5,300 nt of DNA from a bacterium (GTDB lineage Bacteria; Bdellovibrionota_C; UBA2361; SZUA-149). This document shows, piece after piece, positions 1 to 5,140 of this stretch. The notes beneath the pieces were generated by a model. That model saw nothing but the letters and a program-made list of their open reading frames with translations. It searched no databases and had not been told where the DNA came from. Every line of letters starts with the position of its first letter. The first letter of the stretch is position 1. The DNA is taken from the NCBI GenBank assembly GCA_003230795.1, contig QIGM01000381.1:1-5300 (forward strand). Reading direction: 5' to 3'. Made by a program: the position numbers and the translations under genes.

Positions 1-236
1 GGCAAGAGCAGTGAGCGGCCTCCATAGCCAAACAAGCCAGGGAGAGCTGAGAATAGCAGTGCATAGAGTTCTACGAATACAAAGCTCAGCCAGGACGCGT
101 TTGCGCCGACTACAAGTTCCTTGTATGCCGCGAGCGGATTCTTCGAAGATCGAAAGCGCTTTTGTTGCGGAGTTAGGGGAGCTGATTCTTGCTCCATATC
201 AGAAAATGTTGTGTTATTGGATTTCATTTTACTCAT
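1..236 (-). CDS. Probable surface-glycan acyltransferase, N-terminal part (runs off left edge)
   Basis: The minus strand is open from an ATG at 236 to the window edge, giving 78 residues. A polar N-terminal tail (about residues 1-32) is followed by NPLAAYKELVVGANAS, then a hydrophobic stretch (SFVFVELYALLFSALPG) and LFGYGGRSLLL. This Y-K-x-L-V-V-G ... Y/E-L ... L-P-G ... G ... R pattern is the N-terminal helical segment that I recall preceding the left-handed beta-helix (hexapeptide repeat) domain in acyltransferases of polysaccharide loci. The hexapeptide repeats would lie outside the window, so the catalytic domain is not seen. The start is uncertain: in-frame ATGs lie at 248, 236 and 227 and none has a clear Shine-Dalgarno sequence. 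The gene is divergent from the FrhB-family gene at 260. That coding bias and a recognisable pattern sit on this strand argues against the plus-strand readings of the same bases. Family assignment is from memory of the pattern and is moderate. Confidence 0.62.
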   Translation of the reverse strand, partial: MSKMKSNNTTFSDMEQESAPLTPQQKRFRSSKNPLAAYKELVVGANASWLSFVFVELYALLFSALPGLFGYGGRSLLL

Positions 237-242
237 GAAATC
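220..242. promoter_or_regulatory. 7-bp inverted repeat between divergent genes, possible operator
   Basis: GATTTCA (220-226) and TGAAATC (236-242) form an exact inverted repeat with a 9-base spacer. It lies in the gap between the divergent acyltransferase and FrhB-family genes and covers the ATG at 236 of the minus-strand gene. The position suits an operator controlling both genes. An inverted repeat of this size with a free spacer can also arise by chance in a window this long, so the call is weak. Confidence 0.22.
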
Positions 243-259
243 TAGCATATCAATCAGCG

Positions 260-1795
260 ATGACAAAGCTTGCCCTAAAGGGTCGATCCCGCCTTCACGA
301 GCGCTACACTTGGCCCTCGGAGTCCGATGCTGAGCCGCCCCGCGCCCTGAAGACACTTGCGCGGATTGTGGAAGAGGATCTCTGCCATCGTTGCGGAAGT
401 TGCGTTGGTATTTGTCCAACGAAAGTCCTGGGGCGTGACGAAAATGAGTATCCAATTGTTGAGAACCTTTCAGCCTGCACTGACTGCGATCTTTGCGTAA
501 AGGTATGTCCGGGAGATGAGTTTAATGTGGCAAGTGTTGCTGCGAAGCAGTTCGGTCATGTCCCTGACCTTGAAGACATGCACGGGCACTTTGAAAACGC
601 TTACTTGAGCTTTGCAACGGACCCTGAGCTTCGAAAAAACTCTACAAGCGGAGGATTGATTACGGGTCTTCTCTTACATCTCTTAGAAAGTGGTCAAATA
701 GATGGCGCTGTTGTCGTCGCTTCCGATAATGACGAAAAATGGAAAGGCAAGCCAATTATTGCTCGTACTCGTGAAGAGCTGTTGAGTTCGACGAAATCGA
801 AGTATGCGATTGCTCCGACAAACGCGGTCTTTGAAGAGATTCGTTTAAAGGAAGGTCGTTACGCTCTCGTGGGACTTCCTTGCCAAATTCATGGCTTTCA
901 CAAGGCTGCTGAACTAGACAAAAGAATCCGCGAGCGAGTGGTCCTAACTATTGGACTCTTTTGTCATGCCGCGGTTGAGCATGAACCGATGCAAGAAATT
1001 TGGTCTCACATTGTGAAGGACGAGCCTAAGACAGGGAAAGTCACTCGTTTTATTTCGAGAGTTGGAAAGCATCCAGGCACTCCTCATGTCGAACTTGAGA
1101 ACGGAAGCTTGCGGCCAGTCTACTTTCCGGAGAAGCGTGGTTTTCGACCCAGCTCGATGGAGATAATCAATATTCTTTATCGCCTCTATACCCCTCCGCG
1201 TTGCCTCACGTGTTACGACTCTACCTCCGAATTCGCAGATATTGCCGTTGGCGACCCCTGGTTACCGCCGCCTGCTGACGATATAGATTTCTACGAAGGC
1301 TACAGCTTTGCCCTCTCTCGTACGGCGACGGGCGAGAAATTTCTCACGAGCGCCCTTCGAGACGGTAAGATTCAACTTCGGCGACTAGATGCCGACATCG
1401 CTCGAACTTCGAATACTATGATGGGTATTGAGAAGCGTTGGAGAGCGTTTCGGGTGATTGAGACTCATCGGCGCCAAGGAAAAGCGATTCCGAATTATCA
1501 TTTCCAGATACCGAAGGCTTCCGGGAAGCATCTACTCTTAACAGAAGCGAATATGCTTTCTCATATGTTCTGCTTTATTAAAAAGGGCAGACTACAGCTT
1601 CTTAGATTTACATTCTCTGATTACGGTTACGCCCTACTGTGGCTGAACAACAAAAGACGAGTTTTTCGGAACTGGAGAAAAGACTTTATCGCTCGTTCAA
1701 AACGACGTTTGAGTGGCGATGCTCATGTTCATGATATGACGCATAAAGGAGAGGGGAGAGAGGAATCACGTAATGTCTCAGGAGACAGAAAGTAA
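260..1795 (+). CDS. FrhB/FdhB-family iron-sulfur flavoprotein (F420 hydrogenase/dehydrogenase beta-subunit-like)
   Basis: This 511-residue protein begins its conserved part with a two-cluster ferredoxin domain: C42-x2-C45-x2-C48-x3-C52-P and C73-x2-C76-x2-C79-x3-C83-P, which should bind two [4Fe-4S] clusters. The FrhB/FdhB N- and C-terminal domains follow, with the family signatures STSGG (128-132), KSKY (179-182), GLPCQ (205-209), GLFC (232-235), C315-L-T-C318 and ADIAVGDPWLP (326-336). The later cysteines may bind a further cluster, and the family normally carries FAD. Family members move electrons between ferredoxin-type clusters, flavin and a small-molecule substrate. The substrate cannot be read here, and F420 use should not be assumed. 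The last 80 residues are basic (KKGR, NNKRR, SKRR) and lie outside the core. ATG 260 is the only ATG between the in-frame stop at 236-238 and the conserved region. It has no clear Shine-Dalgarno; GTG 368 would be a much shorter alternative that still keeps all cluster cysteines. The product is probably cytoplasmic, as there is no signal peptide. The end overlaps the next gene by 23 bases. Confidence 0.9.
   Translation: MTKLALKGRSRLHERYTWPSESDAEPPRALKTLARIVEEDLCHRCGSCVGICPTKVLGRDENEYPIVENLSACTDCDLCVKVCPGDEFNVASVAAKQFGHVPDLEDMHGHFENAYLSFATDPELRKNSTSGGLITGLLLHLLESGQIDGAVVVASDNDEKWKGKPIIARTREELLSSTKSKYAIAPTNAVFEEIRLKEGRYALVGLPCQIHGFHKAAELDKRIRERVVLTIGLFCHAAVEHEPMQEIWSHIVKDEPKTGKVTRFISRVGKHPGTPHVELENGSLRPVYFPEKRGFRPSSMEIINILYRLYTPPRCLTCYDSTSEFADIAVGDPWLPPPADDIDFYEGYSFALSRTATGEKFLTSALRDGKIQLRRLDADIARTSNTMMGIEKRWRAFRVIETHRRQGKAIPNYHFQIPKASGKHLLLTEANMLSHMFCFIKKGRLQLLRFTFSDYGYALLWLNNKRRVFRNWRKDFIARSKRRLSGDAHVHDMTHKGEGREESRNVSGDRK
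1761..1764 (+). promoter_or_regulatory. Shine-Dalgarno for the TPR/W-repeat gene, inside the upstream CDS
   Basis: AGGA lies 8 bases before ATG 1773, at the end of a purine run (about 1746-1764) inside the coding region of the FrhB-family gene. It fixes the start at 1773, although that makes the two genes overlap by 23 bases. The arrangement suggests translational coupling and fairly fixed relative amounts of the two proteins. Confidence 0.65.
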
Positions 1796-3362
1796 AACAT
1801 TTGAACTCTGTCCACCGCCGCTAATACGGGAGGCTGTTCCTCCGACGATTCGTGTGCTCACTGCCCTTTTGTCTGAACGAGGAGACGAGAGTGACTTACT
1901 GTTTTCTCTCGGCTGCGTGTACCTAAGGCGCGGTGACTATTTGGAGGGAGTCGATGCCTTTCTCCGAGCATTAAAGACAGACCCAGAAAATCCAGCGCTT
2001 CATTGTAATCTCGCAGTGGGTTATATGCAGCTGGAGCGATGGGATGAGGCAAGTGCCTCGCTCAAACGCACAATCTTAATAGATCCTTCTTTCGAACTTG
2101 CGTTCATTCATTTAGCAAAGGCGGAGCTTGGGCGTGGAGATCGAGAGTCTGCCTTTGCTGCGTACCACTCAGCAACTGAGCTTGAGGGCCAAAGTCCACG
2201 GCCCTACTTCTTACTAGGAGATTTGCTACTAGAAGATGGGCGAGCTCTTGAGGCTCGAGAACGCTACCAAGAGGCTTTTCAGCGTGGTGCTCGTTCTCCT
2301 GAGCTCACGAATCGCTTGGGTGCATTCATCTTTGAAGACGGACTTGCTTGTTATCAGCGTGGGGAGTTTGAAGAGGCTCAACGCATCTGGGGTGAAGGAT
2401 TCCTCGAGTATGAGCGCGCGTTTGTATCTAATCAGGAAGTTTCTAAGAACATGCATGAGCTAGTTCTAGGCTTCAACGAAGAGAAAGGTCTTGAGGAGGC
2501 TCAGGCAAAGTTTCAAGAACTCAAACCTGCAGAAAGAGAGGATGCAGCATACGATCTAGCGTTACGGCTTTTCTTTTCCCTTGGACGTATGCCTGACCTC
2601 TATGTTTCCAGAGAGAATACAGAACAGGAGTTTGCGCGTTGGTACGCTGAGATTGAGAAGGAAGAAGATAGCATTTTGCCGTTTGCGCACTATCGCATCG
2701 GTGTTCTCTTGGTCTTTACCGCTCAGTTTGACGAAGCAATTTCTAAGCTCTCATTCGCCCGTGATCATCTTCCCATCAGCAAGCATCGTCCGCTTAAAAT
2801 TGATCCAACACTACGTTTTCTAAAAGACCTTCTTGGTACGACGGATGAAGAAGATGTTGAAGTTCTCACATTCACTAAGACAGATTGGTCATCTGTAGGT
2901 TTCACTGATCCCTTTCAGTACCAAGCATGGAGCGCCACTGGCCTAAAGCCGCAGCGAGCCCTGCGTTGGAAGCAAGCAGGGTTTAGCCCGAAAGCCGCTC
3001 AACTTTGGCAGAAAAGTGAGGCCGAGCCTGAGGTGGCACGAGTGTGGCAGGACGCAGGGTTTGATGATCCTGATAAAGTTCGAAGATGGCTTCGCGGCGG
3101 ATTCGATATTGCGGCGGCACAGAAGTGGCAAACTGAATTTTCGGAGCGACTAGAAATAGCGATTCAGTGCAGGCAAGCAGGGTTTGAAGAGCCCGAAGAG
3201 GCTGCGGCCTGGCTGGAGGTATTTATGTTTCCTTGGGAGGCTGAGGCCTGGAAAGCGCAAAATTTTGCTCTCGATGAGGCGAGGGTTTGGGTAGAGCAGG
3301 GGGTAAAAGACCCCTTCCTTGCTCGTCAGTACCAAACGCTTAAAGAGCCTTCGAGCGATTAA
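1773..3362 (+). CDS. TPR protein with C-terminal W/GF short-repeat array
   Basis: The 529-residue product has no signal peptide or membrane segment and is expected in the cytoplasm. About four consecutive TPR units are readable at residues 42-75, 76-109, 110-143 and 144-177, with typical small residues (LG.VYLRRGDY.EGVDAF, NLAVGYMQLERWDEA, LAKAELGRGD) and Pro at turn positions (DPENP, DPSF). Degenerate units follow near 187-220 and 305-334. After an acidic linker (358-363), residues 372-520 hold about eleven units of 13 or 14 residues that each start with Trp, in the pattern W-x3-G-F-(x)x-P-x2-A-x2-W. TPRs bind partner proteins or peptides, so a scaffold or adaptor role is likely, with the FrhB-family protein the first candidate partner because the genes overlap by 23 bases. 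I do not recognise the whole architecture or a gene name. The start at 1773 is supported by AGGA 8 bases upstream. Confidence 0.85.
   Translation: MSQETESKTFELCPPPLIREAVPPTIRVLTALLSERGDESDLLFSLGCVYLRRGDYLEGVDAFLRALKTDPENPALHCNLAVGYMQLERWDEASASLKRTILIDPSFELAFIHLAKAELGRGDRESAFAAYHSATELEGQSPRPYFLLGDLLLEDGRALEARERYQEAFQRGARSPELTNRLGAFIFEDGLACYQRGEFEEAQRIWGEGFLEYERAFVSNQEVSKNMHELVLGFNEEKGLEEAQAKFQELKPAEREDAAYDLALRLFFSLGRMPDLYVSRENTEQEFARWYAEIEKEEDSILPFAHYRIGVLLVFTAQFDEAISKLSFARDHLPISKHRPLKIDPTLRFLKDLLGTTDEEDVEVLTFTKTDWSSVGFTDPFQYQAWSATGLKPQRALRWKQAGFSPKAAQLWQKSEAEPEVARVWQDAGFDDPDKVRRWLRGGFDIAAAQKWQTEFSERLEIAIQCRQAGFEEPEEAAAWLEVFMFPWEAEAWKAQNFALDEARVWVEQGVKDPFLARQYQTLKEPSSD
2886..3332 (+). repeat. 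Array of about eleven 13-14-residue W...GF..P..A..W protein repeats
   Basis: Within the TPR protein, Trp or an equivalent residue recurs at 372, 386, 399, 412, 425, 439, 452, 466 (Cys), 480, 493, 506 and 520 (Tyr). The spacings are 14, 13, 13, 13, 14, 13, 14, 14, 13, 13 and 14. The clearest units are WKQAGFSPKAAQL (399), WQDAGFDDPDKVRR (425) and CRQAGFEEPEEAAA (466). Four of the five 14-residue units carry an extra residue in the form x-D/E-P or x-D-P after the GF position (TDP, DDP, EEP, KDP), so the length variation sits in one turn. The other long unit is WQTEFSERLEIAIQ. Each unit probably makes one short helix (around P-x2-A-x2-W) and a GF turn. The DNA is related only in patches: GCAAGCAGGGTTT occurs at 2972-2984 and 3173-3185, and its last nine bases at 3054-3062. 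Confidence 0.8.
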
Positions 3363-3459
3363 GTGCAGGAAAATTCTACATAATTCCGGCTAATCAGGTT
3401 TCTCCAGATTTAACTCTCCGCTAGCAGCCTTTGTTCGTAATTTTCTTACAATAAGGTGA

Positions 3460-3487
3460 TTGACTTAGAATTGTTGAGATATATGAT
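3460..3487 (+). promoter_or_regulatory. Sigma-70-type promoter of the receiver gene, predicted leaderless
   Basis: TTGACT (3460-3465) and TATGAT (3482-3487) are each one base from the -35 and -10 consensus hexamers and are separated by 16 bases. The start codon ATG 3494 begins 7 bases after the -10 box, where transcription would be expected to begin. No good Shine-Dalgarno lies before this ATG, which fits a leaderless or nearly leaderless mRNA. The promoter also indicates that the receiver gene is transcribed separately from the two-gene unit before it. Confidence 0.6.
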
Positions 3488-3493
3488 GCTTGT

Positions 3494-3862
3494 ATGTTAC
3501 GAGTGCTCGTAATCGATGATTCTGCACATGTTCGTCAGTTCCTGGGGGACGTGCTTTCTGATGCCGGCTACGAAGTTGATCAGGCGGAGAATGGAGAGCA
3601 GGGCTTGTCTCTGTTCAATAGCTCCAACCACGACTGCATCCTGCTTGATGTCTTAATGCCAGACCTTGATGGCTTCGAGGTGCTGAAGAAAATCCGAGAA
3701 ACCGAAGAACTACTTCCCGTTCTGATAATGACCGGCGAAGATCCGGGCTGGGCTCGTAGGACATGCGAGTCTTATGGGGCGACAGGATTTTTAAGCAAAA
3801 CTCTCTTTGCCGAAAAGCTCTTAGAAACAGTTGAAGATGTGATTCTGGAATCCCAAAGCTAG
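3494..3862 (+). CDS. Single-domain response regulator (CheY-like receiver)
   Basis: The 122-residue product is one receiver domain and nothing else, the normal length for a stand-alone CheY/Spo0F-type regulator. Visible family residues are the acidic pair D8-D9 (VLVIDDS), the phospho-acceptor D52 (ILLDVLMPDLDGFEVL), T80 (VLIMTGE), the switch aromatic F99 and K102. The usual K-P pair is K-T here (LSKTLF). All catalytic residues are present, so phosphorylation by a histidine kinase or phosphotransfer protein is expected. There is no DNA-binding or enzymatic output domain, so it must act by binding another protein or relaying phosphate. No kinase or chemotaxis gene is in the window, so the pathway is unknown. 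ATG 3494 is the only ATG after the in-frame stop at 3461-3463 and lies directly behind a good promoter. The next gene is 190 bases downstream. Confidence 0.93.
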   Translation: MLRVLVIDDSAHVRQFLGDVLSDAGYEVDQAENGEQGLSLFNSSNHDCILLDVLMPDLDGFEVLKKIRETEELLPVLIMTGEDPGWARRTCESYGATGFLSKTLFAEKLLETVEDVILESQS

Positions 3863-4043
3863 GATCAATACTTTTGTAAGTCTGTTGCGCTTGCTAGAGA
3901 TTAAATTCAATCCAAACCATTAGCAGAAAATTGAAGGAGCGAAAGCCCAGTCTTTGTCCAGCAAGTGATGAAATAGTGCCGCGTGAAGATAGTTGGTCAA
4001 TGAGCGTCTTAATGATAGCCTAGCGCTACTACTTTTCCTAAAC

Positions 4044-4050
4044 GAGGGGA
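4044..4050 (+). promoter_or_regulatory. Shine-Dalgarno that sets the lipoprotein start
   Basis: GAGGGGA lies immediately before ATG 4053, with its AGG core 5 bases from the start codon. It supports starting at MKKLL, the beginning of a signal peptide, rather than at the in-frame TTG 3993, which would place 20 unrelated residues before the signal. Confidence 0.6.
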
Positions 4051-4052
4051 TT

Positions 4053-4439
4053 ATGAAGAAGCTTCTTACCGTTACCTGCGGAATTACTTTGCTCTTTGGT
4101 GCATGCGCAAACAACGAGGCACCAAATATTGATACGAAGGCGAACCCTCAGGGTGTCGCAGAGGATACGAAAACCACTGCTAGTGATAAGCTAGAATCTA
4201 CTTCGAAAGAAGCTGCTGAGAAGAAACATTTAGCGGCTGAGCGTCTTGCTAAGAAAAGAGCGCAAAAACATCTTGCTCTTCGACAGGTCTCTTGGGGAGA
4301 TCCTTTAACGACTACCGAAGATGAAGATAGTTTTTTCTTCCATTACGAAACGCCTAAACGAGAGCTTCGTCTTATTGGGCAGCGAACCTTGATCGTAAAG
4401 AAAGAGTCTGGACTTGTTTCGTATCGGAAACGCAGATAA
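4053..4439 (+). CDS. Small lipoprotein of unknown function
   Basis: The 128-residue product begins with a lipoprotein signal peptide: MKK, a hydrophobic core (LLTVTCGITLLFGA) and a lipobox-like L-F-G-A-C ending at Cys18. Phe at the -3 position is less common than Leu but acceptable. The mature N-terminus (ANNEAPN) has no Asp at +2, so outer-membrane sorting would be expected by the enterobacterial rule if that applies here. Residues about 44-77 are rich in Lys, Ala and Glu and probably helical. The last 50 residues look like a small beta-rich domain (SWGDPL ... SFFFHYETP ... LRLIGQRTLIVKKESGLVSYRKRR) and end very basic. The G-D-P-L, aromatic-Y and final strand loosely recall the second half of BamE/SmpA-like lipoproteins, but I would not assign that family. 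The neighbour downstream is also exported, though it has its own leader region. Confidence 0.8.
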   Translation: MKKLLTVTCGITLLFGACANNEAPNIDTKANPQGVAEDTKTTASDKLESTSKEAAEKKHLAAERLAKKRAQKHLALRQVSWGDPLTTTEDEDSFFFHYETPKRELRLIGQRTLIVKKESGLVSYRKRR

Positions 4440-4451
4440 TAGCGTAAGCAG

Positions 4452-4471
4452 GTCTTGCCGATAGTCTTGCC
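4452..4471. repeat. 8-bp direct repeat, 12-bp period
   Basis: GTCTTGCC occurs at 4452-4459 and again at 4464-4471, separated by GATA. It lies shortly after the lipoprotein stop codon and 9 bases before the 14-bp tandem repeats. It is too short to interpret alone. Confidence 0.4.
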
Positions 4472-4480
4472 TCGCTGTTT

Positions 4481-4522
4481 GATTTCGCCGGGTAGATTTC
4501 CCTGGGTATATTTTGCCGGGCA
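4481..4522. repeat. Three-copy 14-bp degenerate tandem repeat, possible regulatory site
   Basis: Three adjacent 14-base units are visible: GATTTCGCCGGGTA (4481-4494), GATTTCCCTGGGTA (4495-4508) and TATTTTGCCGGGCA (4509-4522). Units 1 and 2 match at 12 of 14 positions and units 1 and 3 at 11 of 14. The array lies 109-150 bases upstream of the exported acidic protein gene. It could bind a regulator, act as a local curvature or structural element, or be a decayed simple tandem duplication. TATATT at 4507-4512, at the junction of units 2 and 3, resembles a -10 box but has no good partner -35. Confidence 0.6.
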
Positions 4523-4535
4523 TCTAACTCCTTAA

Positions 4536-4547
4536 AATTAGCTAATT
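4536..4547. promoter_or_regulatory. Perfect 12-bp AT-rich palindrome
   Basis: AATTAGCTAATT is its own reverse complement. It sits between the tandem repeats and the start of the exported acidic protein gene, a position suitable for a dimeric regulator. About one perfect 12-bp palindrome is expected by chance in a window this long, so the functional call is weak. Confidence 0.18.
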
Positions 4548-4590
4548 CAGTGTTTTCTCAAGGAATATGGCCGTTCTGCCGATTCCTAGA

Positions 4591-4606
4591 GTGTCGAGCT
4601 CGGCAC
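4591..4606 (+). promoter_or_regulatory. Near-perfect 16-bp palindrome / potential hairpin before the acidic-protein leader
   Basis: GTGTCGAGCTCGGCAC is symmetrical in 14 of 16 positions. The only unmatched pair is T with G, which would still pair as U-G in RNA, although a hairpin would lose its central bases to the loop. It ends one base before the ATG at 4608 and 10 bases before the Shine-Dalgarno of the 4631 gene. It could be an operator or an mRNA structure affecting translation. Chance occurrence cannot be excluded. Confidence 0.25.
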
Positions 4607-4607
4607 G

Positions 4608-4634
4608 ATGAAGTTTGAGGAAACTCTTCCATGA
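4608..4634 (+). CDS. Possible 8-codon leader peptide overlapping the next start (ATGA)
   Basis: ATG 4608 opens a reading frame encoding MKFEETLP and ending in TGA 4632-4634, which overlaps the ATG at 4631 in the classic ATGA coupling arrangement. The leader contains the GAGGA Shine-Dalgarno (4617-4621) of the main gene. It lacks an obvious Shine-Dalgarno of its own and follows the 16-bp palindrome. The sequence shows the arrangement, but whether it is translated is unknown and a chance ORF this short is easy to get. Confidence 0.2.
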   Translation: MKFEETLP

Positions 4635-5113
4635 AGCGAATTATTTTCATTATTCTATTTGCCTTATCGGTTCCAGTCGTGAGCCTGCAACGAAGCGGCG
4701 TGAACATTCTTCAAGAGACTGCTGATGCAAGCCACGCGGTACTGAAAATGGTGATGACTCGTTCCTCAGAAGGTTCATTTAAAGAGCGCGGAAAAATCAC
4801 TGAACAGCCTCGACTCAATGACAGACGGAACCATTACTATCGCGTTCATGAATACACGATAGAAGATGGAAAGATTGTGCGATTCGAGGAGCCTAAAGCA
4901 GAGAAGTTAGACGACACTATTGAGCTAGTCGTCGAGGAGCCTGAGTTTGAAGCGGAGAAAGAGGAGTTCGTCGAAGAGGCTGAGTATGTATATGACGATG
5001 AAGGCCTTGGCTCGGTGCCAGATGTTGGTGAAATCAGCGAGAGTGATCTAGAAGAAGAAAAGAAGAGAGACGCCGTAAACGATAACGTTGAATTCGGCGG
5101 ATTCAATCTTTAG
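4631..5113 (+). CDS. Exported acidic protein of unknown function
   Basis: The 160-residue product begins with a clear Sec signal peptide: MKR, a hydrophobic core (IIFIILFALSVPV) and a likely signal peptidase I site after V-V-S18. No lipobox cysteine is present, and the protein contains no cysteine at all. The mature N-terminal part (19-82) is mixed and slightly basic, with NHYYRVHEYTIEDGKIVRFEEP suggesting a short beta segment. Residues about 85-145 are strongly acidic (VVEEPEFEAEKEEFVEEAEYVYDDEG) and probably disordered or extended; the chain ends GGFNL. Such an acidic tail could bind cations or basic partners in the periplasm or outside the cell. I do not recognise a family. GAGGA (4617-4621) lies 9 bases before ATG 4631 and supports the start. 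The stop codon is 27 bases from the stop of the convergent pdxH gene. Confidence 0.75.
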   Translation: MKRIIFIILFALSVPVVSLQRSGVNILQETADASHAVLKMVMTRSSEGSFKERGKITEQPRLNDRRNHYYRVHEYTIEDGKIVRFEEPKAEKLDDTIELVVEEPEFEAEKEEFVEEAEYVYDDEGLGSVPDVGEISESDLEEEKKRDAVNDNVEFGGFNL

Positions 5114-5140
5114 CTTCTTCTTCGGTTGAGTCTGGAGTCG

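Noticed and set aside
11..238. Plus-strand frame starting at GTG 11 (75 residues) and the overlapping frame 121-333
   Set aside because: Both lie opposite the minus-strand acyltransferase reading, which has a recognisable family pattern and a sensible start. The plus-strand translations show no domain features.
260..1795. Reading the FrhB-family gene as evidence for coenzyme F420 metabolism or methanogenesis
   Set aside because: The family is widespread in bacteria that do not make F420, no F420 biosynthesis or hydrogenase genes are in the window, and the other genes look like those of an ordinary Gram-negative bacterium.
2229..2823. Several 75-80-residue frames on both strands inside the TPR gene
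   Set aside because: They are shadows of a well-supported TPR coding region and show no features of their own.
3363..3493. Search for an intrinsic terminator after the two-gene unit
   Set aside because: Only weak, imperfect pairings (for example GGAA...TTCC near 3369-3387) are present, with no GC stem followed by a T run.
3841..3852. GATTC-TG-GAATC inverted repeat near the end of the receiver gene
   Set aside because: It lies within the coding sequence, has a 2-base loop and no T run, so it is unlikely to be a terminator.
3901..3939. AAGGAG at 3934-3939 and the TTCAAT/ATTGAA inverted repeat (3906-3911, 3930-3935)
   Set aside because: No start codon with a useful frame follows AAGGAG at the right distance (ATG 3967 meets a stop after two codons), and a 6-bp inverted repeat with an 18-base spacer is expected by chance.
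3993..4052. In-frame TTG extension of the lipoprotein by 20 residues
   Set aside because: It would bury the signal peptide, and ATG 4053 has its own Shine-Dalgarno.
4846..5106. Serine-rich minus-strand frame of 86 residues
   Set aside because: The Ser runs are the antisense of the Glu-rich codons of the acidic exported protein. It has no Shine-Dalgarno or family pattern.
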